Assembly (NCBI GenBank): GCA_011037195.1
Contig: JAAEAF010000269.1
Span: 1 to 64,000, forward strand
DNA from: Triatoma infestans
Taxonomy: Eukaryota > Arthropoda > Insecta > Hemiptera > Reduviidae
Direction of reading: 5' to 3'
DNA: 64,000 bases
Below the pieces are notes generated by a model. The model was not told the origin of the DNA and did no database searches. It saw only the letters and a program-made list of their open reading frames with translations. Both the position numbers and the translations under genes were made by a program. Below are positions 33,568 through 44,611 of the stretch, in pieces; positions within the stretch are counted from its first letter, which is position 1; each line of letters begins with the position of its first letter.

Positions 33568-33839
33568 TGTAAATGTTTTATTTCTTAACTTACTACAACA
33601 AAATCAAACCATTTCTCTCAAAATTGTGATTTTACTTTATTTTCACATTTATACGATTACCAAAATATACTGCCTCATAAACTGTACTGGCAAGGTAACA
33701 GACTGTAACCTGTGGATACTCCGGAGTCACGTCATAATTATTGCGTTCCATGCGTTTTTTAAAGTATAGATCATCCATCTCAGACCATTTAAGTTTAGGC
33801 AGAAGAGGCATAATATATCTTTTGTTTCTGAATTTAAAT

Positions 33840-34589
33840 TTAATCTAAGTAAATGGGCATATGGTCGGAGAAAATTTCCGACTTCACTTTAAAATTTTTT
33901 ATTAGAGGTAAAATATTCATGGAAACACAACAATAGTCAATAACCGAACAAGCATCTCCTCTGATAAAAGTATATTCCCCCAGTGAGTCACCTGATATTC
34001 TACCGTTTAAAACTGTTACATCAAAATCCGAACACAGTTCGAGAAACTTCACCTTTTTTATTCGTAGTTTTATCTTTGGATTTTCTACCCGGTTCAAACC
34101 CTTCTGCAATTAACTCCGAGGGAATGGTTTGATTTTCTCCTATCCCTACGTTACAATCCCCTATAAGAATTAAATTATTGCTATATGCACTAAATACATT
34201 TCTAATTTTTATAAAATCCTCTCTCCAATTATCAACACTCACATAGACTGGAAGAACATACAAATTAATATTATCTTTTTGATACATAATTAAACTTTAC
34301 CTCTCTATCACTTGAAAGCTAAACCCTTCAGAAATTAAATTTAGTTTGATTCCGTATAAACTTCCTTTCTCAGCTCTACCAAACTTAACTTCCCTTTCCG
34401 CGCTAACCCAACATAATTTGTAATTCGCAAAAAAATTTCGAAATAACTTTGATCTACTTCCTCTAAAAACGTTTCGTAACTGAAAAAATTTACCTTCTCT
34501 ATTTTGTTTTTTAGACCAGCCAAATTATAACTTAACCCTGAACAAATACACTTAATATTTTGGACTTTCTCACTTACTGCACTTTCCAC
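33840..34589 (-). pseudogene. LINE B apurinic-type endonuclease, broken
   Basis: Three frames. 34341-34589 is the N-terminal part ('SYNLAGLKNKI', the usual NLNGLxNK). 34021-34287 has 'NLILIGDCNVGIG' (usual GDFN block). 33840-34109 has 'FSDHMPIYLD' (the SDH block that ends the exonuclease-endonuclease-phosphatase fold). The enzyme would nick target DNA to prime reverse transcription. The GDFN phenylalanine is replaced by cysteine. Confidence 0.8.
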
Positions 34590-34591
34590 CT

Positions 34592-35561
34592 TTATTCCTT
34601 CTTTCCGTTTTTTGCCTTACCTGCTTCGCAGCTTCTTCCAGATTCCACCTCTTGCACAGTACGAGTTTCTTGAAAAGATAAGGGTGTATTACTTGTAATA
34701 AATATGTCATCAAGCAATAAATTCCGGAACCAGTTCCTTTCGTTCGCCAAAAACCTAATACCAATCATCTGTTCCAACTCTGCTAGTCCATCTTTTCCAT
34801 CACACTTCAGACCATTATCCATATCCCAAATAAATCTCTTATTTTTATAAATAAAGTAGGAATTTCTCATAAGAACAACTCCAGCCCTGTCGAGTTCCAA
34901 CACTTTAGCTCTAACTCTCCACAAACATCTTCTTCTCATTTTTGTTCTGGTACAAAGATCTTTGTGAATCACTATTCCGGTACCTTTTAATCTTTTAACA
35001 TTCCTCATAATTTCCATACAGTATTCTCTGAATTAAACTCTACCAAAAACATACATTTTCCACCTTTATTCTTAATTTCAAACGCCTTATTTATAATAAC
35101 GTCATCAACTCCTAAACTTTTCCACATAGCTCTTTTATTGACTCAACAATCTCTTCATTGTCTTTTTTTATTTACGCCTCTAAAAATCAAATTATTTGCT
35201 TTATCCTTATTTACTAGACCTTCCACTATATCACTTAGTCTCTTTTCCCTGTTTTTCAACTCTTCCACTTCCTGTTTTAATTTTGCATTTTCCGCCACTA
35301 TAAAATCTAATTTACTCCCTAAAATTTTAAAATCTTCTTTAGATGGTAATTCTTGCGTAAATGTCTTTAATTTAGAATCAAGCATGTAACTCAATTTGTC
35401 CATTGTACCCTCCATAACAATATTTTCTCCTGGACAGCTGTTTTGATTTTGTAACCTTTTATTTTGATTCTCTTCTGGTGAACTTTTACTTCTTCTCCTT
35501 TTTGACGTTTTAAAAGTATTAGTTCGCAGTATTTATTTAAAGTATTATCTTCGTTGCTCAT
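34592..35561 (-). pseudogene. LINE B ORF1 (coiled-coil nucleic-acid-binding protein), broken
   Basis: Begins at an ATG at 35559-35561. 35155-35415 encodes a coiled coil ('ENAKLKQEVEELKNREKRL') followed by 'NNLIFRGV', the first strand of an RRM-like domain. 34592-35017 encodes the C-terminal domain ('GTGIVIHKDL' ... 'RAGVVLMRNSYFIYKNKRF'). Same domain order as the intact ORF1 at 59112-59816, and like L1-type ORF1 it would bind the element's RNA as a multimer. Frameshifts near 35430 and 35100 break it. Confidence 0.8.
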
Positions 35562-35590
35562 ATAATTTAGATTCAGACTAGCTAATAATC

Positions 35591-36300
35591 CTAATAAGAG
35601 CTACAATGGTTTATTTTATGAACTCTATATTAAATATTTAGTATATTGCGGGCATCTAAACTTCATAAAAATCTGTAATTATCAGTAACGTTCAGTACCT
35701 TTACCAGATTATCATGTGCAAATTACAAATATGCACTGACCTTGAGGTGTTCCCCCACCTACACAACTCTCATGTACTCCTACTCTTCTCCCAATACACA
35801 CTTCTCTTCTCACAACTATTCTCTTGAACTTTGATTCAAAAATTACACAAAAATCGTTCAACAAACCACTTCAAAATGCAAGTAAACTCGAGCGAAACCC
35901 ACATGTGTTCACTTCCAGTACCAGATAACAACTCTCCTTAATGGCTAGATATTTTCGCTTTATTTCTTTATTGTTCATGTGTACGAAGTGATAAGTACGC
36001 TATGTGTTAGAGCACCTCAATTTAATTGAGCAACTCTACCTGATTTTGATTTGGCCTTTGTAATCAACTGCCAAAGGCAGTTTAGCGAGTCCATGGGGGT
36101 CGCTTTTAACAAATCACATTATACGAATTTATAAATGAGAAATTTTTGTATGTGTTGCACTTTGATAAATAATTTGTGATAAAATTATTTGGCATGCACA
36201 TTCTTGCGTGGCATGCCAGTTATGCCCAACCTTCCGGGCGGGGACTCACCTCTCCTTACCACTATAAACAGAAAACTCCTTACCACTATAAACATTCTCA
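35591..36300. other. Unassigned sequence, possibly 5' UTR of LINE B at its start
   Basis: No feature can be fixed; the 5' end of LINE B is not resolved. Confidence 0.4.
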
Positions 36301-36480
36301 AGAACATTGGGTGTCAATTGGTGTAAACTGCTTGAAAATCCATCCATCCAAACGGCGGCTCCGCCCCTGGCGTTATCGGCGCCCAACCCTTCTCCCGTCG
36401 TAATATCTCAAGAAAATTTTGTGTCAAATGGTGCAGGCCGCTTGAAAATCCGTCCAGCCGAATTTCCAATATTAACTAAA
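36301..36480 (+). repeat. Two direct copies of a short dispersed motif
   Basis: The pattern 'tgtcaaatggtgcaggccg' plus 'cttgaaaatccgtcca' occurs at 36420-36460 and as a variant at 36310-36350; a third relative is at 30425-30460. It resembles a repeat 3' region, but the source element is not identified. Confidence 0.5.
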
Positions 36481-36558
36481 AAATCTGACCAACAAAATTG
36501 CTTACTTTTTCATATATATAGAATAGATATAAAACATCTCAAAAACTATACATATATA

Positions 36559-37102
36559 TTGTTGGTCGGTGCACTACCGGTACTACATTACTCTCCCCTC
36601 ACGCGCGTGCGTGTGGGCGCCTTGTTAGAAGTACTAAGCTCTCCTTTCCCGTCTTCTTCACTCCCTCCTTTTTTTCTACGTTAGTTTAGGGGCCGCTTTC
36701 CGGCCATGCATCCGGTATTGCATCACCATGCCATAAGCTTTCCCTCTCTACTTCCGATTGCCCTGGCCACCGCTCGTCTACCTCTTTCACTCTTCTTCCG
36801 GTGCTCTCAACGATAACATCTGTGTGTCTATCGGCCTGTGTACAGTTCGCCCTTTAGTCGCCCTATTCCAACTCGTCTTTTGTTGGTCTTCAAAAGTGCA
36901 TACGCGTATGTTTCGCCTCAAGTTTTCGCGCCGGCGATATTCTACAGTAATTGGTGTATGCATTAAAGGTCACCCCCCGCGCCTTCACCAACAAATGAAC
37001 ACATCGTCGCGCCTTCGCACGTCGTGGACATTAATCGCCACTGCGATCATCCGCTTCAACGAGCCTGGAATTCCTCGCCATCATTACGCCTTTGTATCAC
37101 AA

Positions 37103-37149
<47 letters not shown>

Positions 37150-37230
37150 CTCCCTTCACCATCCACTCATCGCCTCAACTTCGCCGCTGGCGAACTTCTG
37201 TCGCCGCTATCCAGAGGTAAGTCTTACCCT
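36559..37230 (+). other. CpG-rich patch ending in a splice-donor-like site
   Basis: Much richer in CG dinucleotides than its surroundings (for example 'cacgcgcgtgcg', 'cgcgccggcg' and 'gtcgcgccttcgcacgtcg') and pyrimidine-rich on the plus strand. It includes a (CA)20 run and ends with 'ccagaggtaagt' (donor candidate at 37217). It could be a promoter with an untranslated first exon, a transposon 5' leader, or a solo LTR; the sequence alone does not decide. Confidence 0.4.
37109..37148. repeat. (CA)20 microsatellite
   Basis: Uninterrupted CA run inside the CpG-rich patch. Confidence 0.95.
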
Positions 37231-37254
37231 TTTCATATGCATCCTTTTTTCTTT

Positions 37255-37345
37255 GTTTTGATTGATTGATTTATTTTTTTTATTTGGTTTATTACTGGCA
37301 TACGTTCACCACCTCGCCTTGGGTGTCTGCCATATACATTGTATC
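37255..37345 (-). mobile_element. LINE 3'-end fragment
   Basis: On the minus strand: 'cacccaaggcgaggtggtg', then 'ccagtaataaacc' and an AT-rich tail ending in repeated 'aatc' units, as in LINE 3' ends with short tandem tails. Only the tail is present. Confidence 0.4.
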
Positions 37346-37531
37346 AGACATATATATATATATGTTTTACATATATAACACGTACATAAAACATTTTGTT
37401 CTTATTCCAAGGAACCTGACTGAAAACAGATATGTGTAATGAAAGCATGTACGTAATGAGCATGTACGCATGTATGTAATGAAAATTTTAGACGATGACA
37501 TTGCTCTGTTTTCGGCATTAAAAAGAAGAGA

Positions 37532-37715
37532 TCAAGACATGGAGGATGGATAATAGTTAGGTGGCGGACTGGTGGTATAAGAAGAGTGGGCAGTAGTTAC
37601 CTTAGTTTGGTCGTACGGCGGTGGTGTGGTGTTGCCGTTCAGGGCGGCCGTCCTCGGCTGCCCCACCCCGGTCCGAACTGACACTCCACTGGAGGCTGCA
37701 CTCAATCTTCTCGCA
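37532..37715 (-). CDS. Candidate host exon (Pro/Ser-rich C-terminal tail)
   Basis: On the minus strand an acceptor 'tgatgattgcag' is followed by an open frame entered with one leftover base, giving 'ARRLSAASSGVSVRTGVG' ... 'NTTPPPYDQTK' ... 'SPPPNYYPSSMS' and a stop at 37532-37534. Codon use and lack of stops look coding, unlike neighbouring repeats. The sequence AAG|GTAACT after DQTK could also be a splice donor, making this an internal exon ending near 37583. No domain is recognised. It shares the strand of the exon at 18135, 19 kb downstream, but nothing links the two. Confidence 0.45.
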
Positions 37716-37894
37716 CTGCAATCATCAAACAAACATCATCACTGGACTGCTTTAAGCAGGGACTCTACACTGCACACACTGTCTGTATGTATGTGTGAGC
37801 CACCAGCCGTGCACGTGTTCTAAACAACAATCTTCTGTGCTTGGACCAATTAGTCTTTTACCCATTTACATCTTAATCAAACAAATGGTGCATT

Positions 37895-38310
37895 TAACAA
37901 TCTGATGTGAAACACTCACACGGCGTTCACTCATGTAATTCTCATAGTTTAGGTGACATTGTTCTTTAAACTTGGAATTGATACTAATACTTGAGTTTCT
38001 TGCCATTTTTTTTTTTTTTTTTTACTTTTTCTAGTCCTGGTCAGGGCATTGTCTAAGTGACATTGTTCTTTAAACTTGGAATTGATACTAATACTTGAGT
38101 AGTACCCCTGTTCAGCCCCATAGTTCTCACAGAACCAAGTTTCAACAAAAGTGAGAGAACTTCTTCATAAGAAAAGTTTTGTTTAGAAGTATAAAAAAAA
38201 ACAACCAGCGTCGTAATCGAGAAAGTCGAAGAAAACTGTTCAGGAAGTTGCATTTCCGGAGAACGATTTTCTTCAAATCTGGAATTTTAGCAACATATTT
38301 AATACAATAA
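37895..38310 (+). repeat. Repeat X copy with internal 44-bp duplication
   Basis: Outer end 'ctgatgtgaaacactcacac' and later 'gttgcatttccggagaacga' mark repeat X. A 44-bp segment beginning 'gtgacattgttctttaaact' is present twice without mismatch (37953-37996 and 38057-38100) around a 60-bp spacer with an 18-T run. Confidence 0.65.
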
Positions 38311-38925
38311 TTCTCATTAACATTTTATGGCGGGTAGAACTGAGTTGCGGTCATAACAAAATTTAAATTAAATTTAGTTCGGAGGAGGGCCAGAATTGAT
38401 GTAGTAGGTTAGATTAGGTAATTTTAAGATAGGTTAGAATTTAAGTTAGTAGATTAACATTTAGATTAGTAGGTTAGTTTATTATATTAATTAAGTTAAA
38501 GTAGGATTAGATTAGTTTAATTAGGTATAGGAGATTTAAAATAAGTGAGGGAAATTTCGGAAGAGAGAAGAGGAGGAGGTTAAGAGGAGAGACAAGGAGC
38601 AAAACAACGAGTGAGATACCACATTTTTGTGGGATTTAAAAGAAATTGGAAAAACTGTGTATCCAGTGGGGGAAAATTGTGGAACGGCTAGCCGGATTAC
38701 CCCAGTCAGCTCACCGATAAAACTATATCAAGAGGAAGAAAGGAAGAGTGATGAAAAGGAACTCCACAAATGAGGTACAAGTGGTGAAGGGATCCCTAAC
38801 TAACAAGAAACTAGTATAAGAGACATTATTAGATTTCCGGCATTAATTTCATTGCATTTCACTTGAGTTTTCCTTAATAAGAACGATTAACTCTTTTTAG
38901 GTTGGGTTATTGTAAGTAGGAGAGG
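38311..38925. other. Unassigned AT-rich sequence with scattered 'gttaga/ttagg' words
   Basis: 38400-38480 is rich in 'taggttagatta'-like words but has no regular period. No gene is supported. Confidence 0.4.
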
Positions 38926-39232
38926 TTAATTTAGGCATTTTATTTTATTAAGAGTTGGTAATTTATGTTCATTTTCTTATTTTTCTAAGTATTTGATTAT
39001 TTTTGTAAGTTTATGTTGTTCTTTTTATTTTATTTTATTTTATTATTGCACTAATGTTAAATAAATAGGAGGTTAGTTAGGGATTTTATTTTAGTAAGAT
39101 TTAGGAATTTATGTTCACTTTTTGTATTTTATTGTATTATTGGTGTAAGTTTATGAGTTTTTTATTATTATTTCATTTTTTTTTTTATTATTTTATTTCA
39201 TTATGTAATTGATGTTAAATAAATACAAAGAA
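38926..39232 (+). repeat. Two imperfect tandem copies of a ~150-bp AT-rich unit
   Basis: Both units start near 'ttttattttattaag' or 'ttttattttagtaag', share 'aatttatgttca' and 'gtaagtttatg', and end with 'atgttaaataaata', a poly-A-signal-like word (39056-39070 and 39219-39232). Confidence 0.6.
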
Positions 39233-40105
39233 TAGACAAATGTTTTCATAATTCACCTTGCTTAAAACTTAATAGTTTTAACCAATACAACAGCTCTGGC
39301 CTGTAGCACCGAAGTACCGTCTCCGCTTTCGGCACTGGAAATAAAGGTTCGAATTGAACTGCTGTTAACTTTATTTTCATTATTGATTATTTTTATTTCG
39401 TCTCCTTTATTTTATTTTATTTATTTATTTTTTTTTATCTCCTTTGTAGTCATTTATTTACTATTTTTGACTCTTCTCTATTCTAGTGCTCTATTATTAT
39501 TATAGAGTACCCGTGGGGTTCCGGGGTAGAATAGGACCTCAGTGTCTTCCGCTTGACGTAAGAGGCGTCTAAAGGGGCAACTGTCTGTTGACCTAACCTT
39601 TTTTTCCTCGCCGTGCCCAAACCCGTTCCTTCCCCTTGTCGTTCCTTTTCCTTTACCCTATCCTGTTACCCTTCCCATATTCCTATACATGTCACCCCGG
39701 TCCGCGCCTAGCTTATGGGGCGTTCCCCGGGCGGTCCGCTCCGCTCGCGCGGCGGGCCTTCCACCGGAGGGTACATCTTAAAACTGGGTTTCTTGCGCTT
39801 CCCAGGCCGCCGGATAGTACAGTGGCCCGGGTCGGACTAGCCACCATGACCTGGCTGCCACACCAGCCGGTGTATAATCTCGTCTGTAGCGGTAGCTCCG
39901 GTTGGCGACCGGATTAGGGGCCTGCCGTTGCAGGCGGGGGGCTCTGTTCGAGGCCACCGGTTGCGGGCGCGTTGCGCTTGGGGGGCGGTCGGTGCGGGGA
40001 TTTGGCGCTGCCGTGGGCTGGGTGTTGAACCGATGATCTAATTCCCTTTTATCCTTCCTCTTCCTAGATGTTAGGTGAGTTTTTCTGGTTTAAAAAAAAA
40101 AAAAG

Positions 40106-41643
40106 ATGAAGAGTAGTAATAAGAAATTAGTGTCTAAAGCGCAGGAATATATTTCTGGGGATTCCCTAACCCATAAGAAGATTGTAGGCAGTTCGGGAGT
40201 TTTGGAGTCGGTGCTTCCACCAGCATCGGAAACCAGCCCGTTCCAACGGAGCGCGATGTTACGAAGAACGCCTCCGGATGTTACGCCGGTAAAACGTGCG
40301 ATAGAAACAGAAGAGAAGGCGCCGGTTGGTCCACAAGAGAAAGCTTCGACATCGCGGTATGACTCTCCTGTTATTACGGGTGTTTTGGCAGGTGGTCCAG
40401 TTGGGTCACCGGAACAAAAAGACATAGAGGGTGTGTGTAAGAGGGTGGATGAAGAGCTGGCTAGGATGAGAGATGTCCTTAGGAAAATGAAGCTCGCTAC
40501 AAGCCGGCAACGCAATATCAGCATGGATATTAAAGATGGGCTGTGTGAAATTGAAGAGTCAGTAGAGGTAGTGCAGGCCCTTTGGGGAGTAGCACTGCAG
40601 CGTTTAGTTCGGCTACAGGGGAAGCCAAGGATTGGCCTCCTTAAGCAGATAGCAACCCAGACTCCTCCCAAACCAAAGATGGAAATTTTACCTGCTCAAA
40701 AGGAGAAGGAGGTAACAGGTGAACAACAAGCCGCGGAGGCAGCAGTAGAAAATAAAACTGCCAATGAATGGACTGAGGTCCACCCAAAAAGGTTACGGAG
40801 ACTGAGGAAAGAAAAAGGAGGAGGTGAGGTCGATACACCGACTGAAAGAGAAACTACCCCGTCTCGGAGAGAAAAGAAAAAGAAAGTTAAAAAAAAAAAG
40901 AAGCAACAAAAGCCCCGCCCGGATGCATTGTTGATTAAACCTGCGGAGGGCAAAGCCTATGCAGAAGTCCTTAAGGAAATCAGGGAAAAAATCAAACCCG
41001 AAGACACCGGGACAGAGGTCAGCTGCATAAGGCAGACTAGGGCAGGAGACATTTTAGTCGAACTAGGCGATAATACTAGGGACAAAATGGCCTTCGAGGC
41101 GGCCCTTAACACCGTTTTGCAAAATAAGGCTACTACCTTGCATCTGGAGCCTAAGACCTCGGTTGAGATTCGGGATTTGGACTCCTTGTCAGATGAGAAT
41201 GAGGTAAAGGAAGCAATCGAATCGCAGATAGGCAAGGCAATAGGCGATATTAGAATACACCTCACTAAGGCAAATGCAAGAGGTTTGAAAGCTGCAATAG
41301 TCCAACTCAGCATTAAAGAGGCTGATGAGCTAGTACGGGAAGGCCTTCTAAAAGTTGGATGGGTACGTTGCCGTGTTAGAAGAAGGGTTGCGGTGCCGAG
41401 GTGTTTCAGATGCCTTGCTTACGGGCATGCCTCTGGGACATGTAAGGGACCAGATCGCAGTAAGCTTTGTTTTAAATGTGGGGGCTAGGACACCTGGCAG
41501 CAACCTGCATTGAGGAGGGTAGCTGTATGATGTGCTTTGACAGGAAGTATGCCGTAGAGGCATGTCGGCACCTCCCAGGGTCGGGAGGGTGCCTGGTGTT
41601 CAGGGAGGCCCTGAAACAGGCCAGGAAAAAGCTGGGCAAGTAA
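40106..41643 (+). pseudogene. R1-clade ORF1 (Gag-like, zinc knuckles), one frameshift
   Basis: 460 open codons from ATG 40106, then a 1-nt frameshift near 41482-41487; the reading continues in the next frame to TAA 41641-41643 (total about 510 residues). Features: a charged N-terminal half, a lysine-rich run around residues 254-270, and three cysteine knuckles: 'CFRCLAYGHASGTC' (CX2CX4HX4C), 'CFKCGG' continuing after the frameshift as 'LGHLAATC', and 'CMMC' with downstream 'CRHLPGSGGC'. The protein would coat the element's RNA and target it to the nucleus or chromatin. Its stop overlaps the ORF2 start. The frameshift cuts the second knuckle, so this copy is probably inactive. Confidence 0.9.
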
Positions 41644-44611
41644 TGAAGATCCTACAAGGGAACCTTCATAGGAGTAGGCTGGCTGATTCCTTATTGGATC
41701 AGCTGGTTGTCGAAAAGGACACGGATCTAGTGCTTCTTTGTGAGCAATACCGGGACCGTGATCCCCGAAGTTGGTTTGTTGACTTGCTTGGAACTGCCGC
41801 GATTTGGATTCCCGATATGGGCAAGGTCCCAGTTGAGGCATGTGAAAGGAAAGCCGGTTATGTTTGGATTAAGAGCAGGGATGTAACATATATCAGCTGC
41901 TACTTTACTCCCAACGAAGGTATCCATGATTTTAGGAGAAAACTTTACTCTCTGGAAGATGATATCCGGAGGGTAAATGGTAGGATTTTGGTTGCGGGAG
42001 ACCTCAACGCAAAGGCAGTGGAATGGGGTATGCCTACAACGGACACGAGAGGCAGGCTTATCATGGAAATGGCAGCCAGAACTGAGCTTGTTGTCATTAA
42101 TGAAGGAGATACTTCCACATTTAGGCGCCCTGGGTATACGGAAACTTACCAGATATCTCTTTAGCGACAGAGGGCTTGGCGTCATGTATTAGAGGATGGC
42201 GAGTGATTGAAGATTTTACTGGAAGTGACCATCAGTATATTATATTTAACATAGGCGAGGGAAGAAATGTTGATCCCATAAGTACCAAAAACATGTCCTA
42301 TGGATGGAATTTTGATAAGATGAATGAGGAAGTTTTCCAGGAAGTCCTCCATAGTGGGAGGCCCCAGGTTGAGCTGGTCCCACTCGAGGGGAAAGCAGGG
42401 GCTGAGGCAGTAGTTGCCACTACTATGGCTCTTATTTCTGAAGCTTGTAGACAGTCTATGCCCGCGAGATCCCCCTGGCGGGGCAAGCGACCAGTCTATT
42501 GGTGGACATCCCACATAGCTGACCTGCGTAAACTCTGCATCGAAAAGAGAAGAAGAGCCCAGCGAGCACGACGGCGACCGGAAGCGGCTAGTCGCTCTCT
42601 GGAATATAAACAAACAAAAAAGGAACTACGCAGGGCAATAGCCAGAAGTAAGAATCGCTGATGGGATTTCTTGAAGGATGAGGTAGACTCGGATCCGTGG
42701 GGTAAGGGGTACAAGATTGTTATGCAAAAGATAGCGGGATTCAAGAAACAATCGGTATTGGACATCCGGACTATGGATAACATACTGAGAAACACCCTCC
42801 TAGGACAGTTAGACTTTTTGAAAAGGTGGAGATCCCAGCCCTATTTACGATTGAAGATCTGGAGGAGGCTATGCGAACACTAAAAAATAGGAAGGCCCCC
42901 GGTCCGAATGGCATTCCCAATGAAATTCTTAAAGTGGTTGCGTAACAGAACCCCGACTTGTTGTTGAGAATGTTCAATGCTTGCCTAAAAGTTGGATCAT
43001 TTAGTACCCGGTGGAAAGTGGCGCGGCTTGTTTTAATTAGCAAAGGTAAAGGGGACTTGCTTCCCTCATCCTTTCGGCCACTCTGCATGCTGGACACTGC
43101 AGGTAAATTGTATGAAAAACTTCTTAGGAGGAGGCTAGTTGATTGCGTGCGTGATGCGGGGGATTTATCACTGAATCAGTATGGCTTTAGAGCTGGCCGA
43201 TCTACCTTAAATGCAGTGGAGGAAGTGGTAAGAGCAGTTAAAAGAGCCGGGGATCACAATCAACATTCACGAAGGATAGTTCTTCTAGTCACGCTCGATG
43301 TGAAGAATGCATTTAACTCGCTTAGCTGGGAAGATGCCCTAAGAGCGCTGGAAGAGGATTTTAAGGTCCCGAGGTACTTGTTGAGGATCATTAGTGATTA
43401 TTTTAGTAACCGAACTATTATGTTCCAAACAGATGAAGGGGTTAGATCCATGAATGTCTCCGCTGGGGTGGCACAAGGATCGATCTTAGGACCGGATATA
43501 TGGAATATTACGTACGATGGGTTGCTCCGATTGACGTTACCAGAGGAGAGGATGCTGGTTGGTTATGCGGATGATGTGGCAGCTCTAATATCTGCGCGTG
43601 ATATTAATAAAGCCCAAATGAAGTTAAACCAGGTCATGCGGAAGGTAAACCAGTGGATGGTTTAACCCTGGCGCTGGCAAAGACGGAGATTGTAATGCTC
43701 ACCAAAAAACGAATAGATGTGTGCATCCCATGGAAGTTGACGGGGAGGAGACAATAGTTTCTACGGAGGCTATTAAATACCTGGGAGTGACGATTGACGT
43801 GAAGCTATCCTTTGGTAAGCATATTCAGAGGGCCGCGGAAAAAGCGTCTATAAGCGTGGGTAGGTTAAGTAGGCTGATGAGCAACGTCGGGGGACCTAGG
43901 GCCCATACCCGCAAAGTTTTGATGAGTGTTGCACACTCAATATTGCTGTATGGGGCAGAAGTTTGGGCGGACGCCCTTAACAGAGAAACATACAGAAAAA
44001 GACTGGCGCGGGTGCAGAGGCTCGGTGCTCTCCGGATAGGCTCTGCATACCGAACTGTTTCGGAGCCAGCTATATTGGTAATTGCAGGAGTCATTCCCAT
44101 TAAACTTCTCGCCTACGAAAGGAAGAGAATCTTTGGGAGAAGGAGGGAAGTGGACAAAGCAGCAGTCGCTCGAGAGGAGCGGCTACGTACTATGTCGGAA
44201 TGGCAGACTGCATGGCTGGAGGAAACTAGAGGAAGGTGGACCGCGGAGTTAATCTCGGACGTGAATAGTTGGACCAGGAGGTCTTTCGGTGAGGTAGATT
44301 ACTATCTCACCCAGTTCCTCACTGGGCACGGCTACTTCCGAGATTATCTGAGGAAAATGGGCAAGAGGCCAGGAGGGAACTGCCCCCATTGTACAGGGGT
44401 GAGAGACAATGCCCATCACACCTTTTTTGAGTGTGAAAGGTGGGGTCGTCTCAGAAGGGATTTGGAGGGGAGCGTCGGCCTGTGGGCTCCTGACCGATTC
44501 CAAAGTATAGTTCTCACAAGCAGAGCGAATTGGAGAGCGGTAAGTACATTTGCTAGAGAAGTCTTAATATGTAAAAAAAGGGAGTTGGATGAGGAGGATG
44601 CGAATCCCTAA
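41643..44611 (+). pseudogene. R1-clade ORF2 (endonuclease, RT, C-terminal zinc finger), broken
   Basis: Starts 'MKILQGNLHRSRLADSLL' at the A of TAATG. Endonuclease: 'LVLLCEQYRD', 'VAGDLNAKAVEWG' and, after a frameshift near 42147, 'FTGSDHQYIIF' (SDH). RT: 'NRKAPGPNGIPNEILK', 'NQYGFRAGRSTLNAVE', 'TLDVKNAFNSLSWED', 'GVAQGSILGPDIWN', 'VGYADDVAALI' (catalytic YADD intact) and, after a frameshift near 43660, 'AIKYLGVTIDVKLSF'. C-terminal CCHC: 'CPHCTGVRDNAHHTFFEC'. Lesions: a frameshift near 42147, TGA 42659-42661, a frame change before 42820, TAA 42943-42945, and a frameshift near 43660. All domains are present, so it decayed fairly recently. Confidence 0.9.

Larger units (their letters stand above)
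31006..35590 (-). mobile_element. LINE with coiled-coil ORF1 (element B), degenerate
   Basis: Two-ORF non-LTR retrotransposon on the minus strand. ORF1 starts at about 35561; ORF2 has endonuclease and reverse transcriptase; the 3' end is marked on the minus strand by 'caataaagcatttc' followed by repeated 'tattc' units (31010-31035), a short tandem 3' tail instead of poly-A. The layout and RT wording resemble element C at 55056-59900, a different subfamily. It is a CR1/L2-like or related clade; I cannot place it more finely. At least five frame changes make it inactive. Confidence 0.85.

Noticed and set aside
38395..38480. 'taggttagatta' words suggestive of insect telomeric TTAGG repeats
   Set aside because: There is no regular 5-bp period, only AT-rich sequence with a few similar words.
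39505..39600. Possible HDV-like ribozyme at the 5' end of the R1-clade element
   Set aside because: Such ribozymes occur in some R-type LINEs, but I could not draw the nested double pseudoknot from this sequence.
40090..40671. A 193-codon minus-strand frame
   Set aside because: It is the shadow of the R1-clade ORF1 on the other strand.
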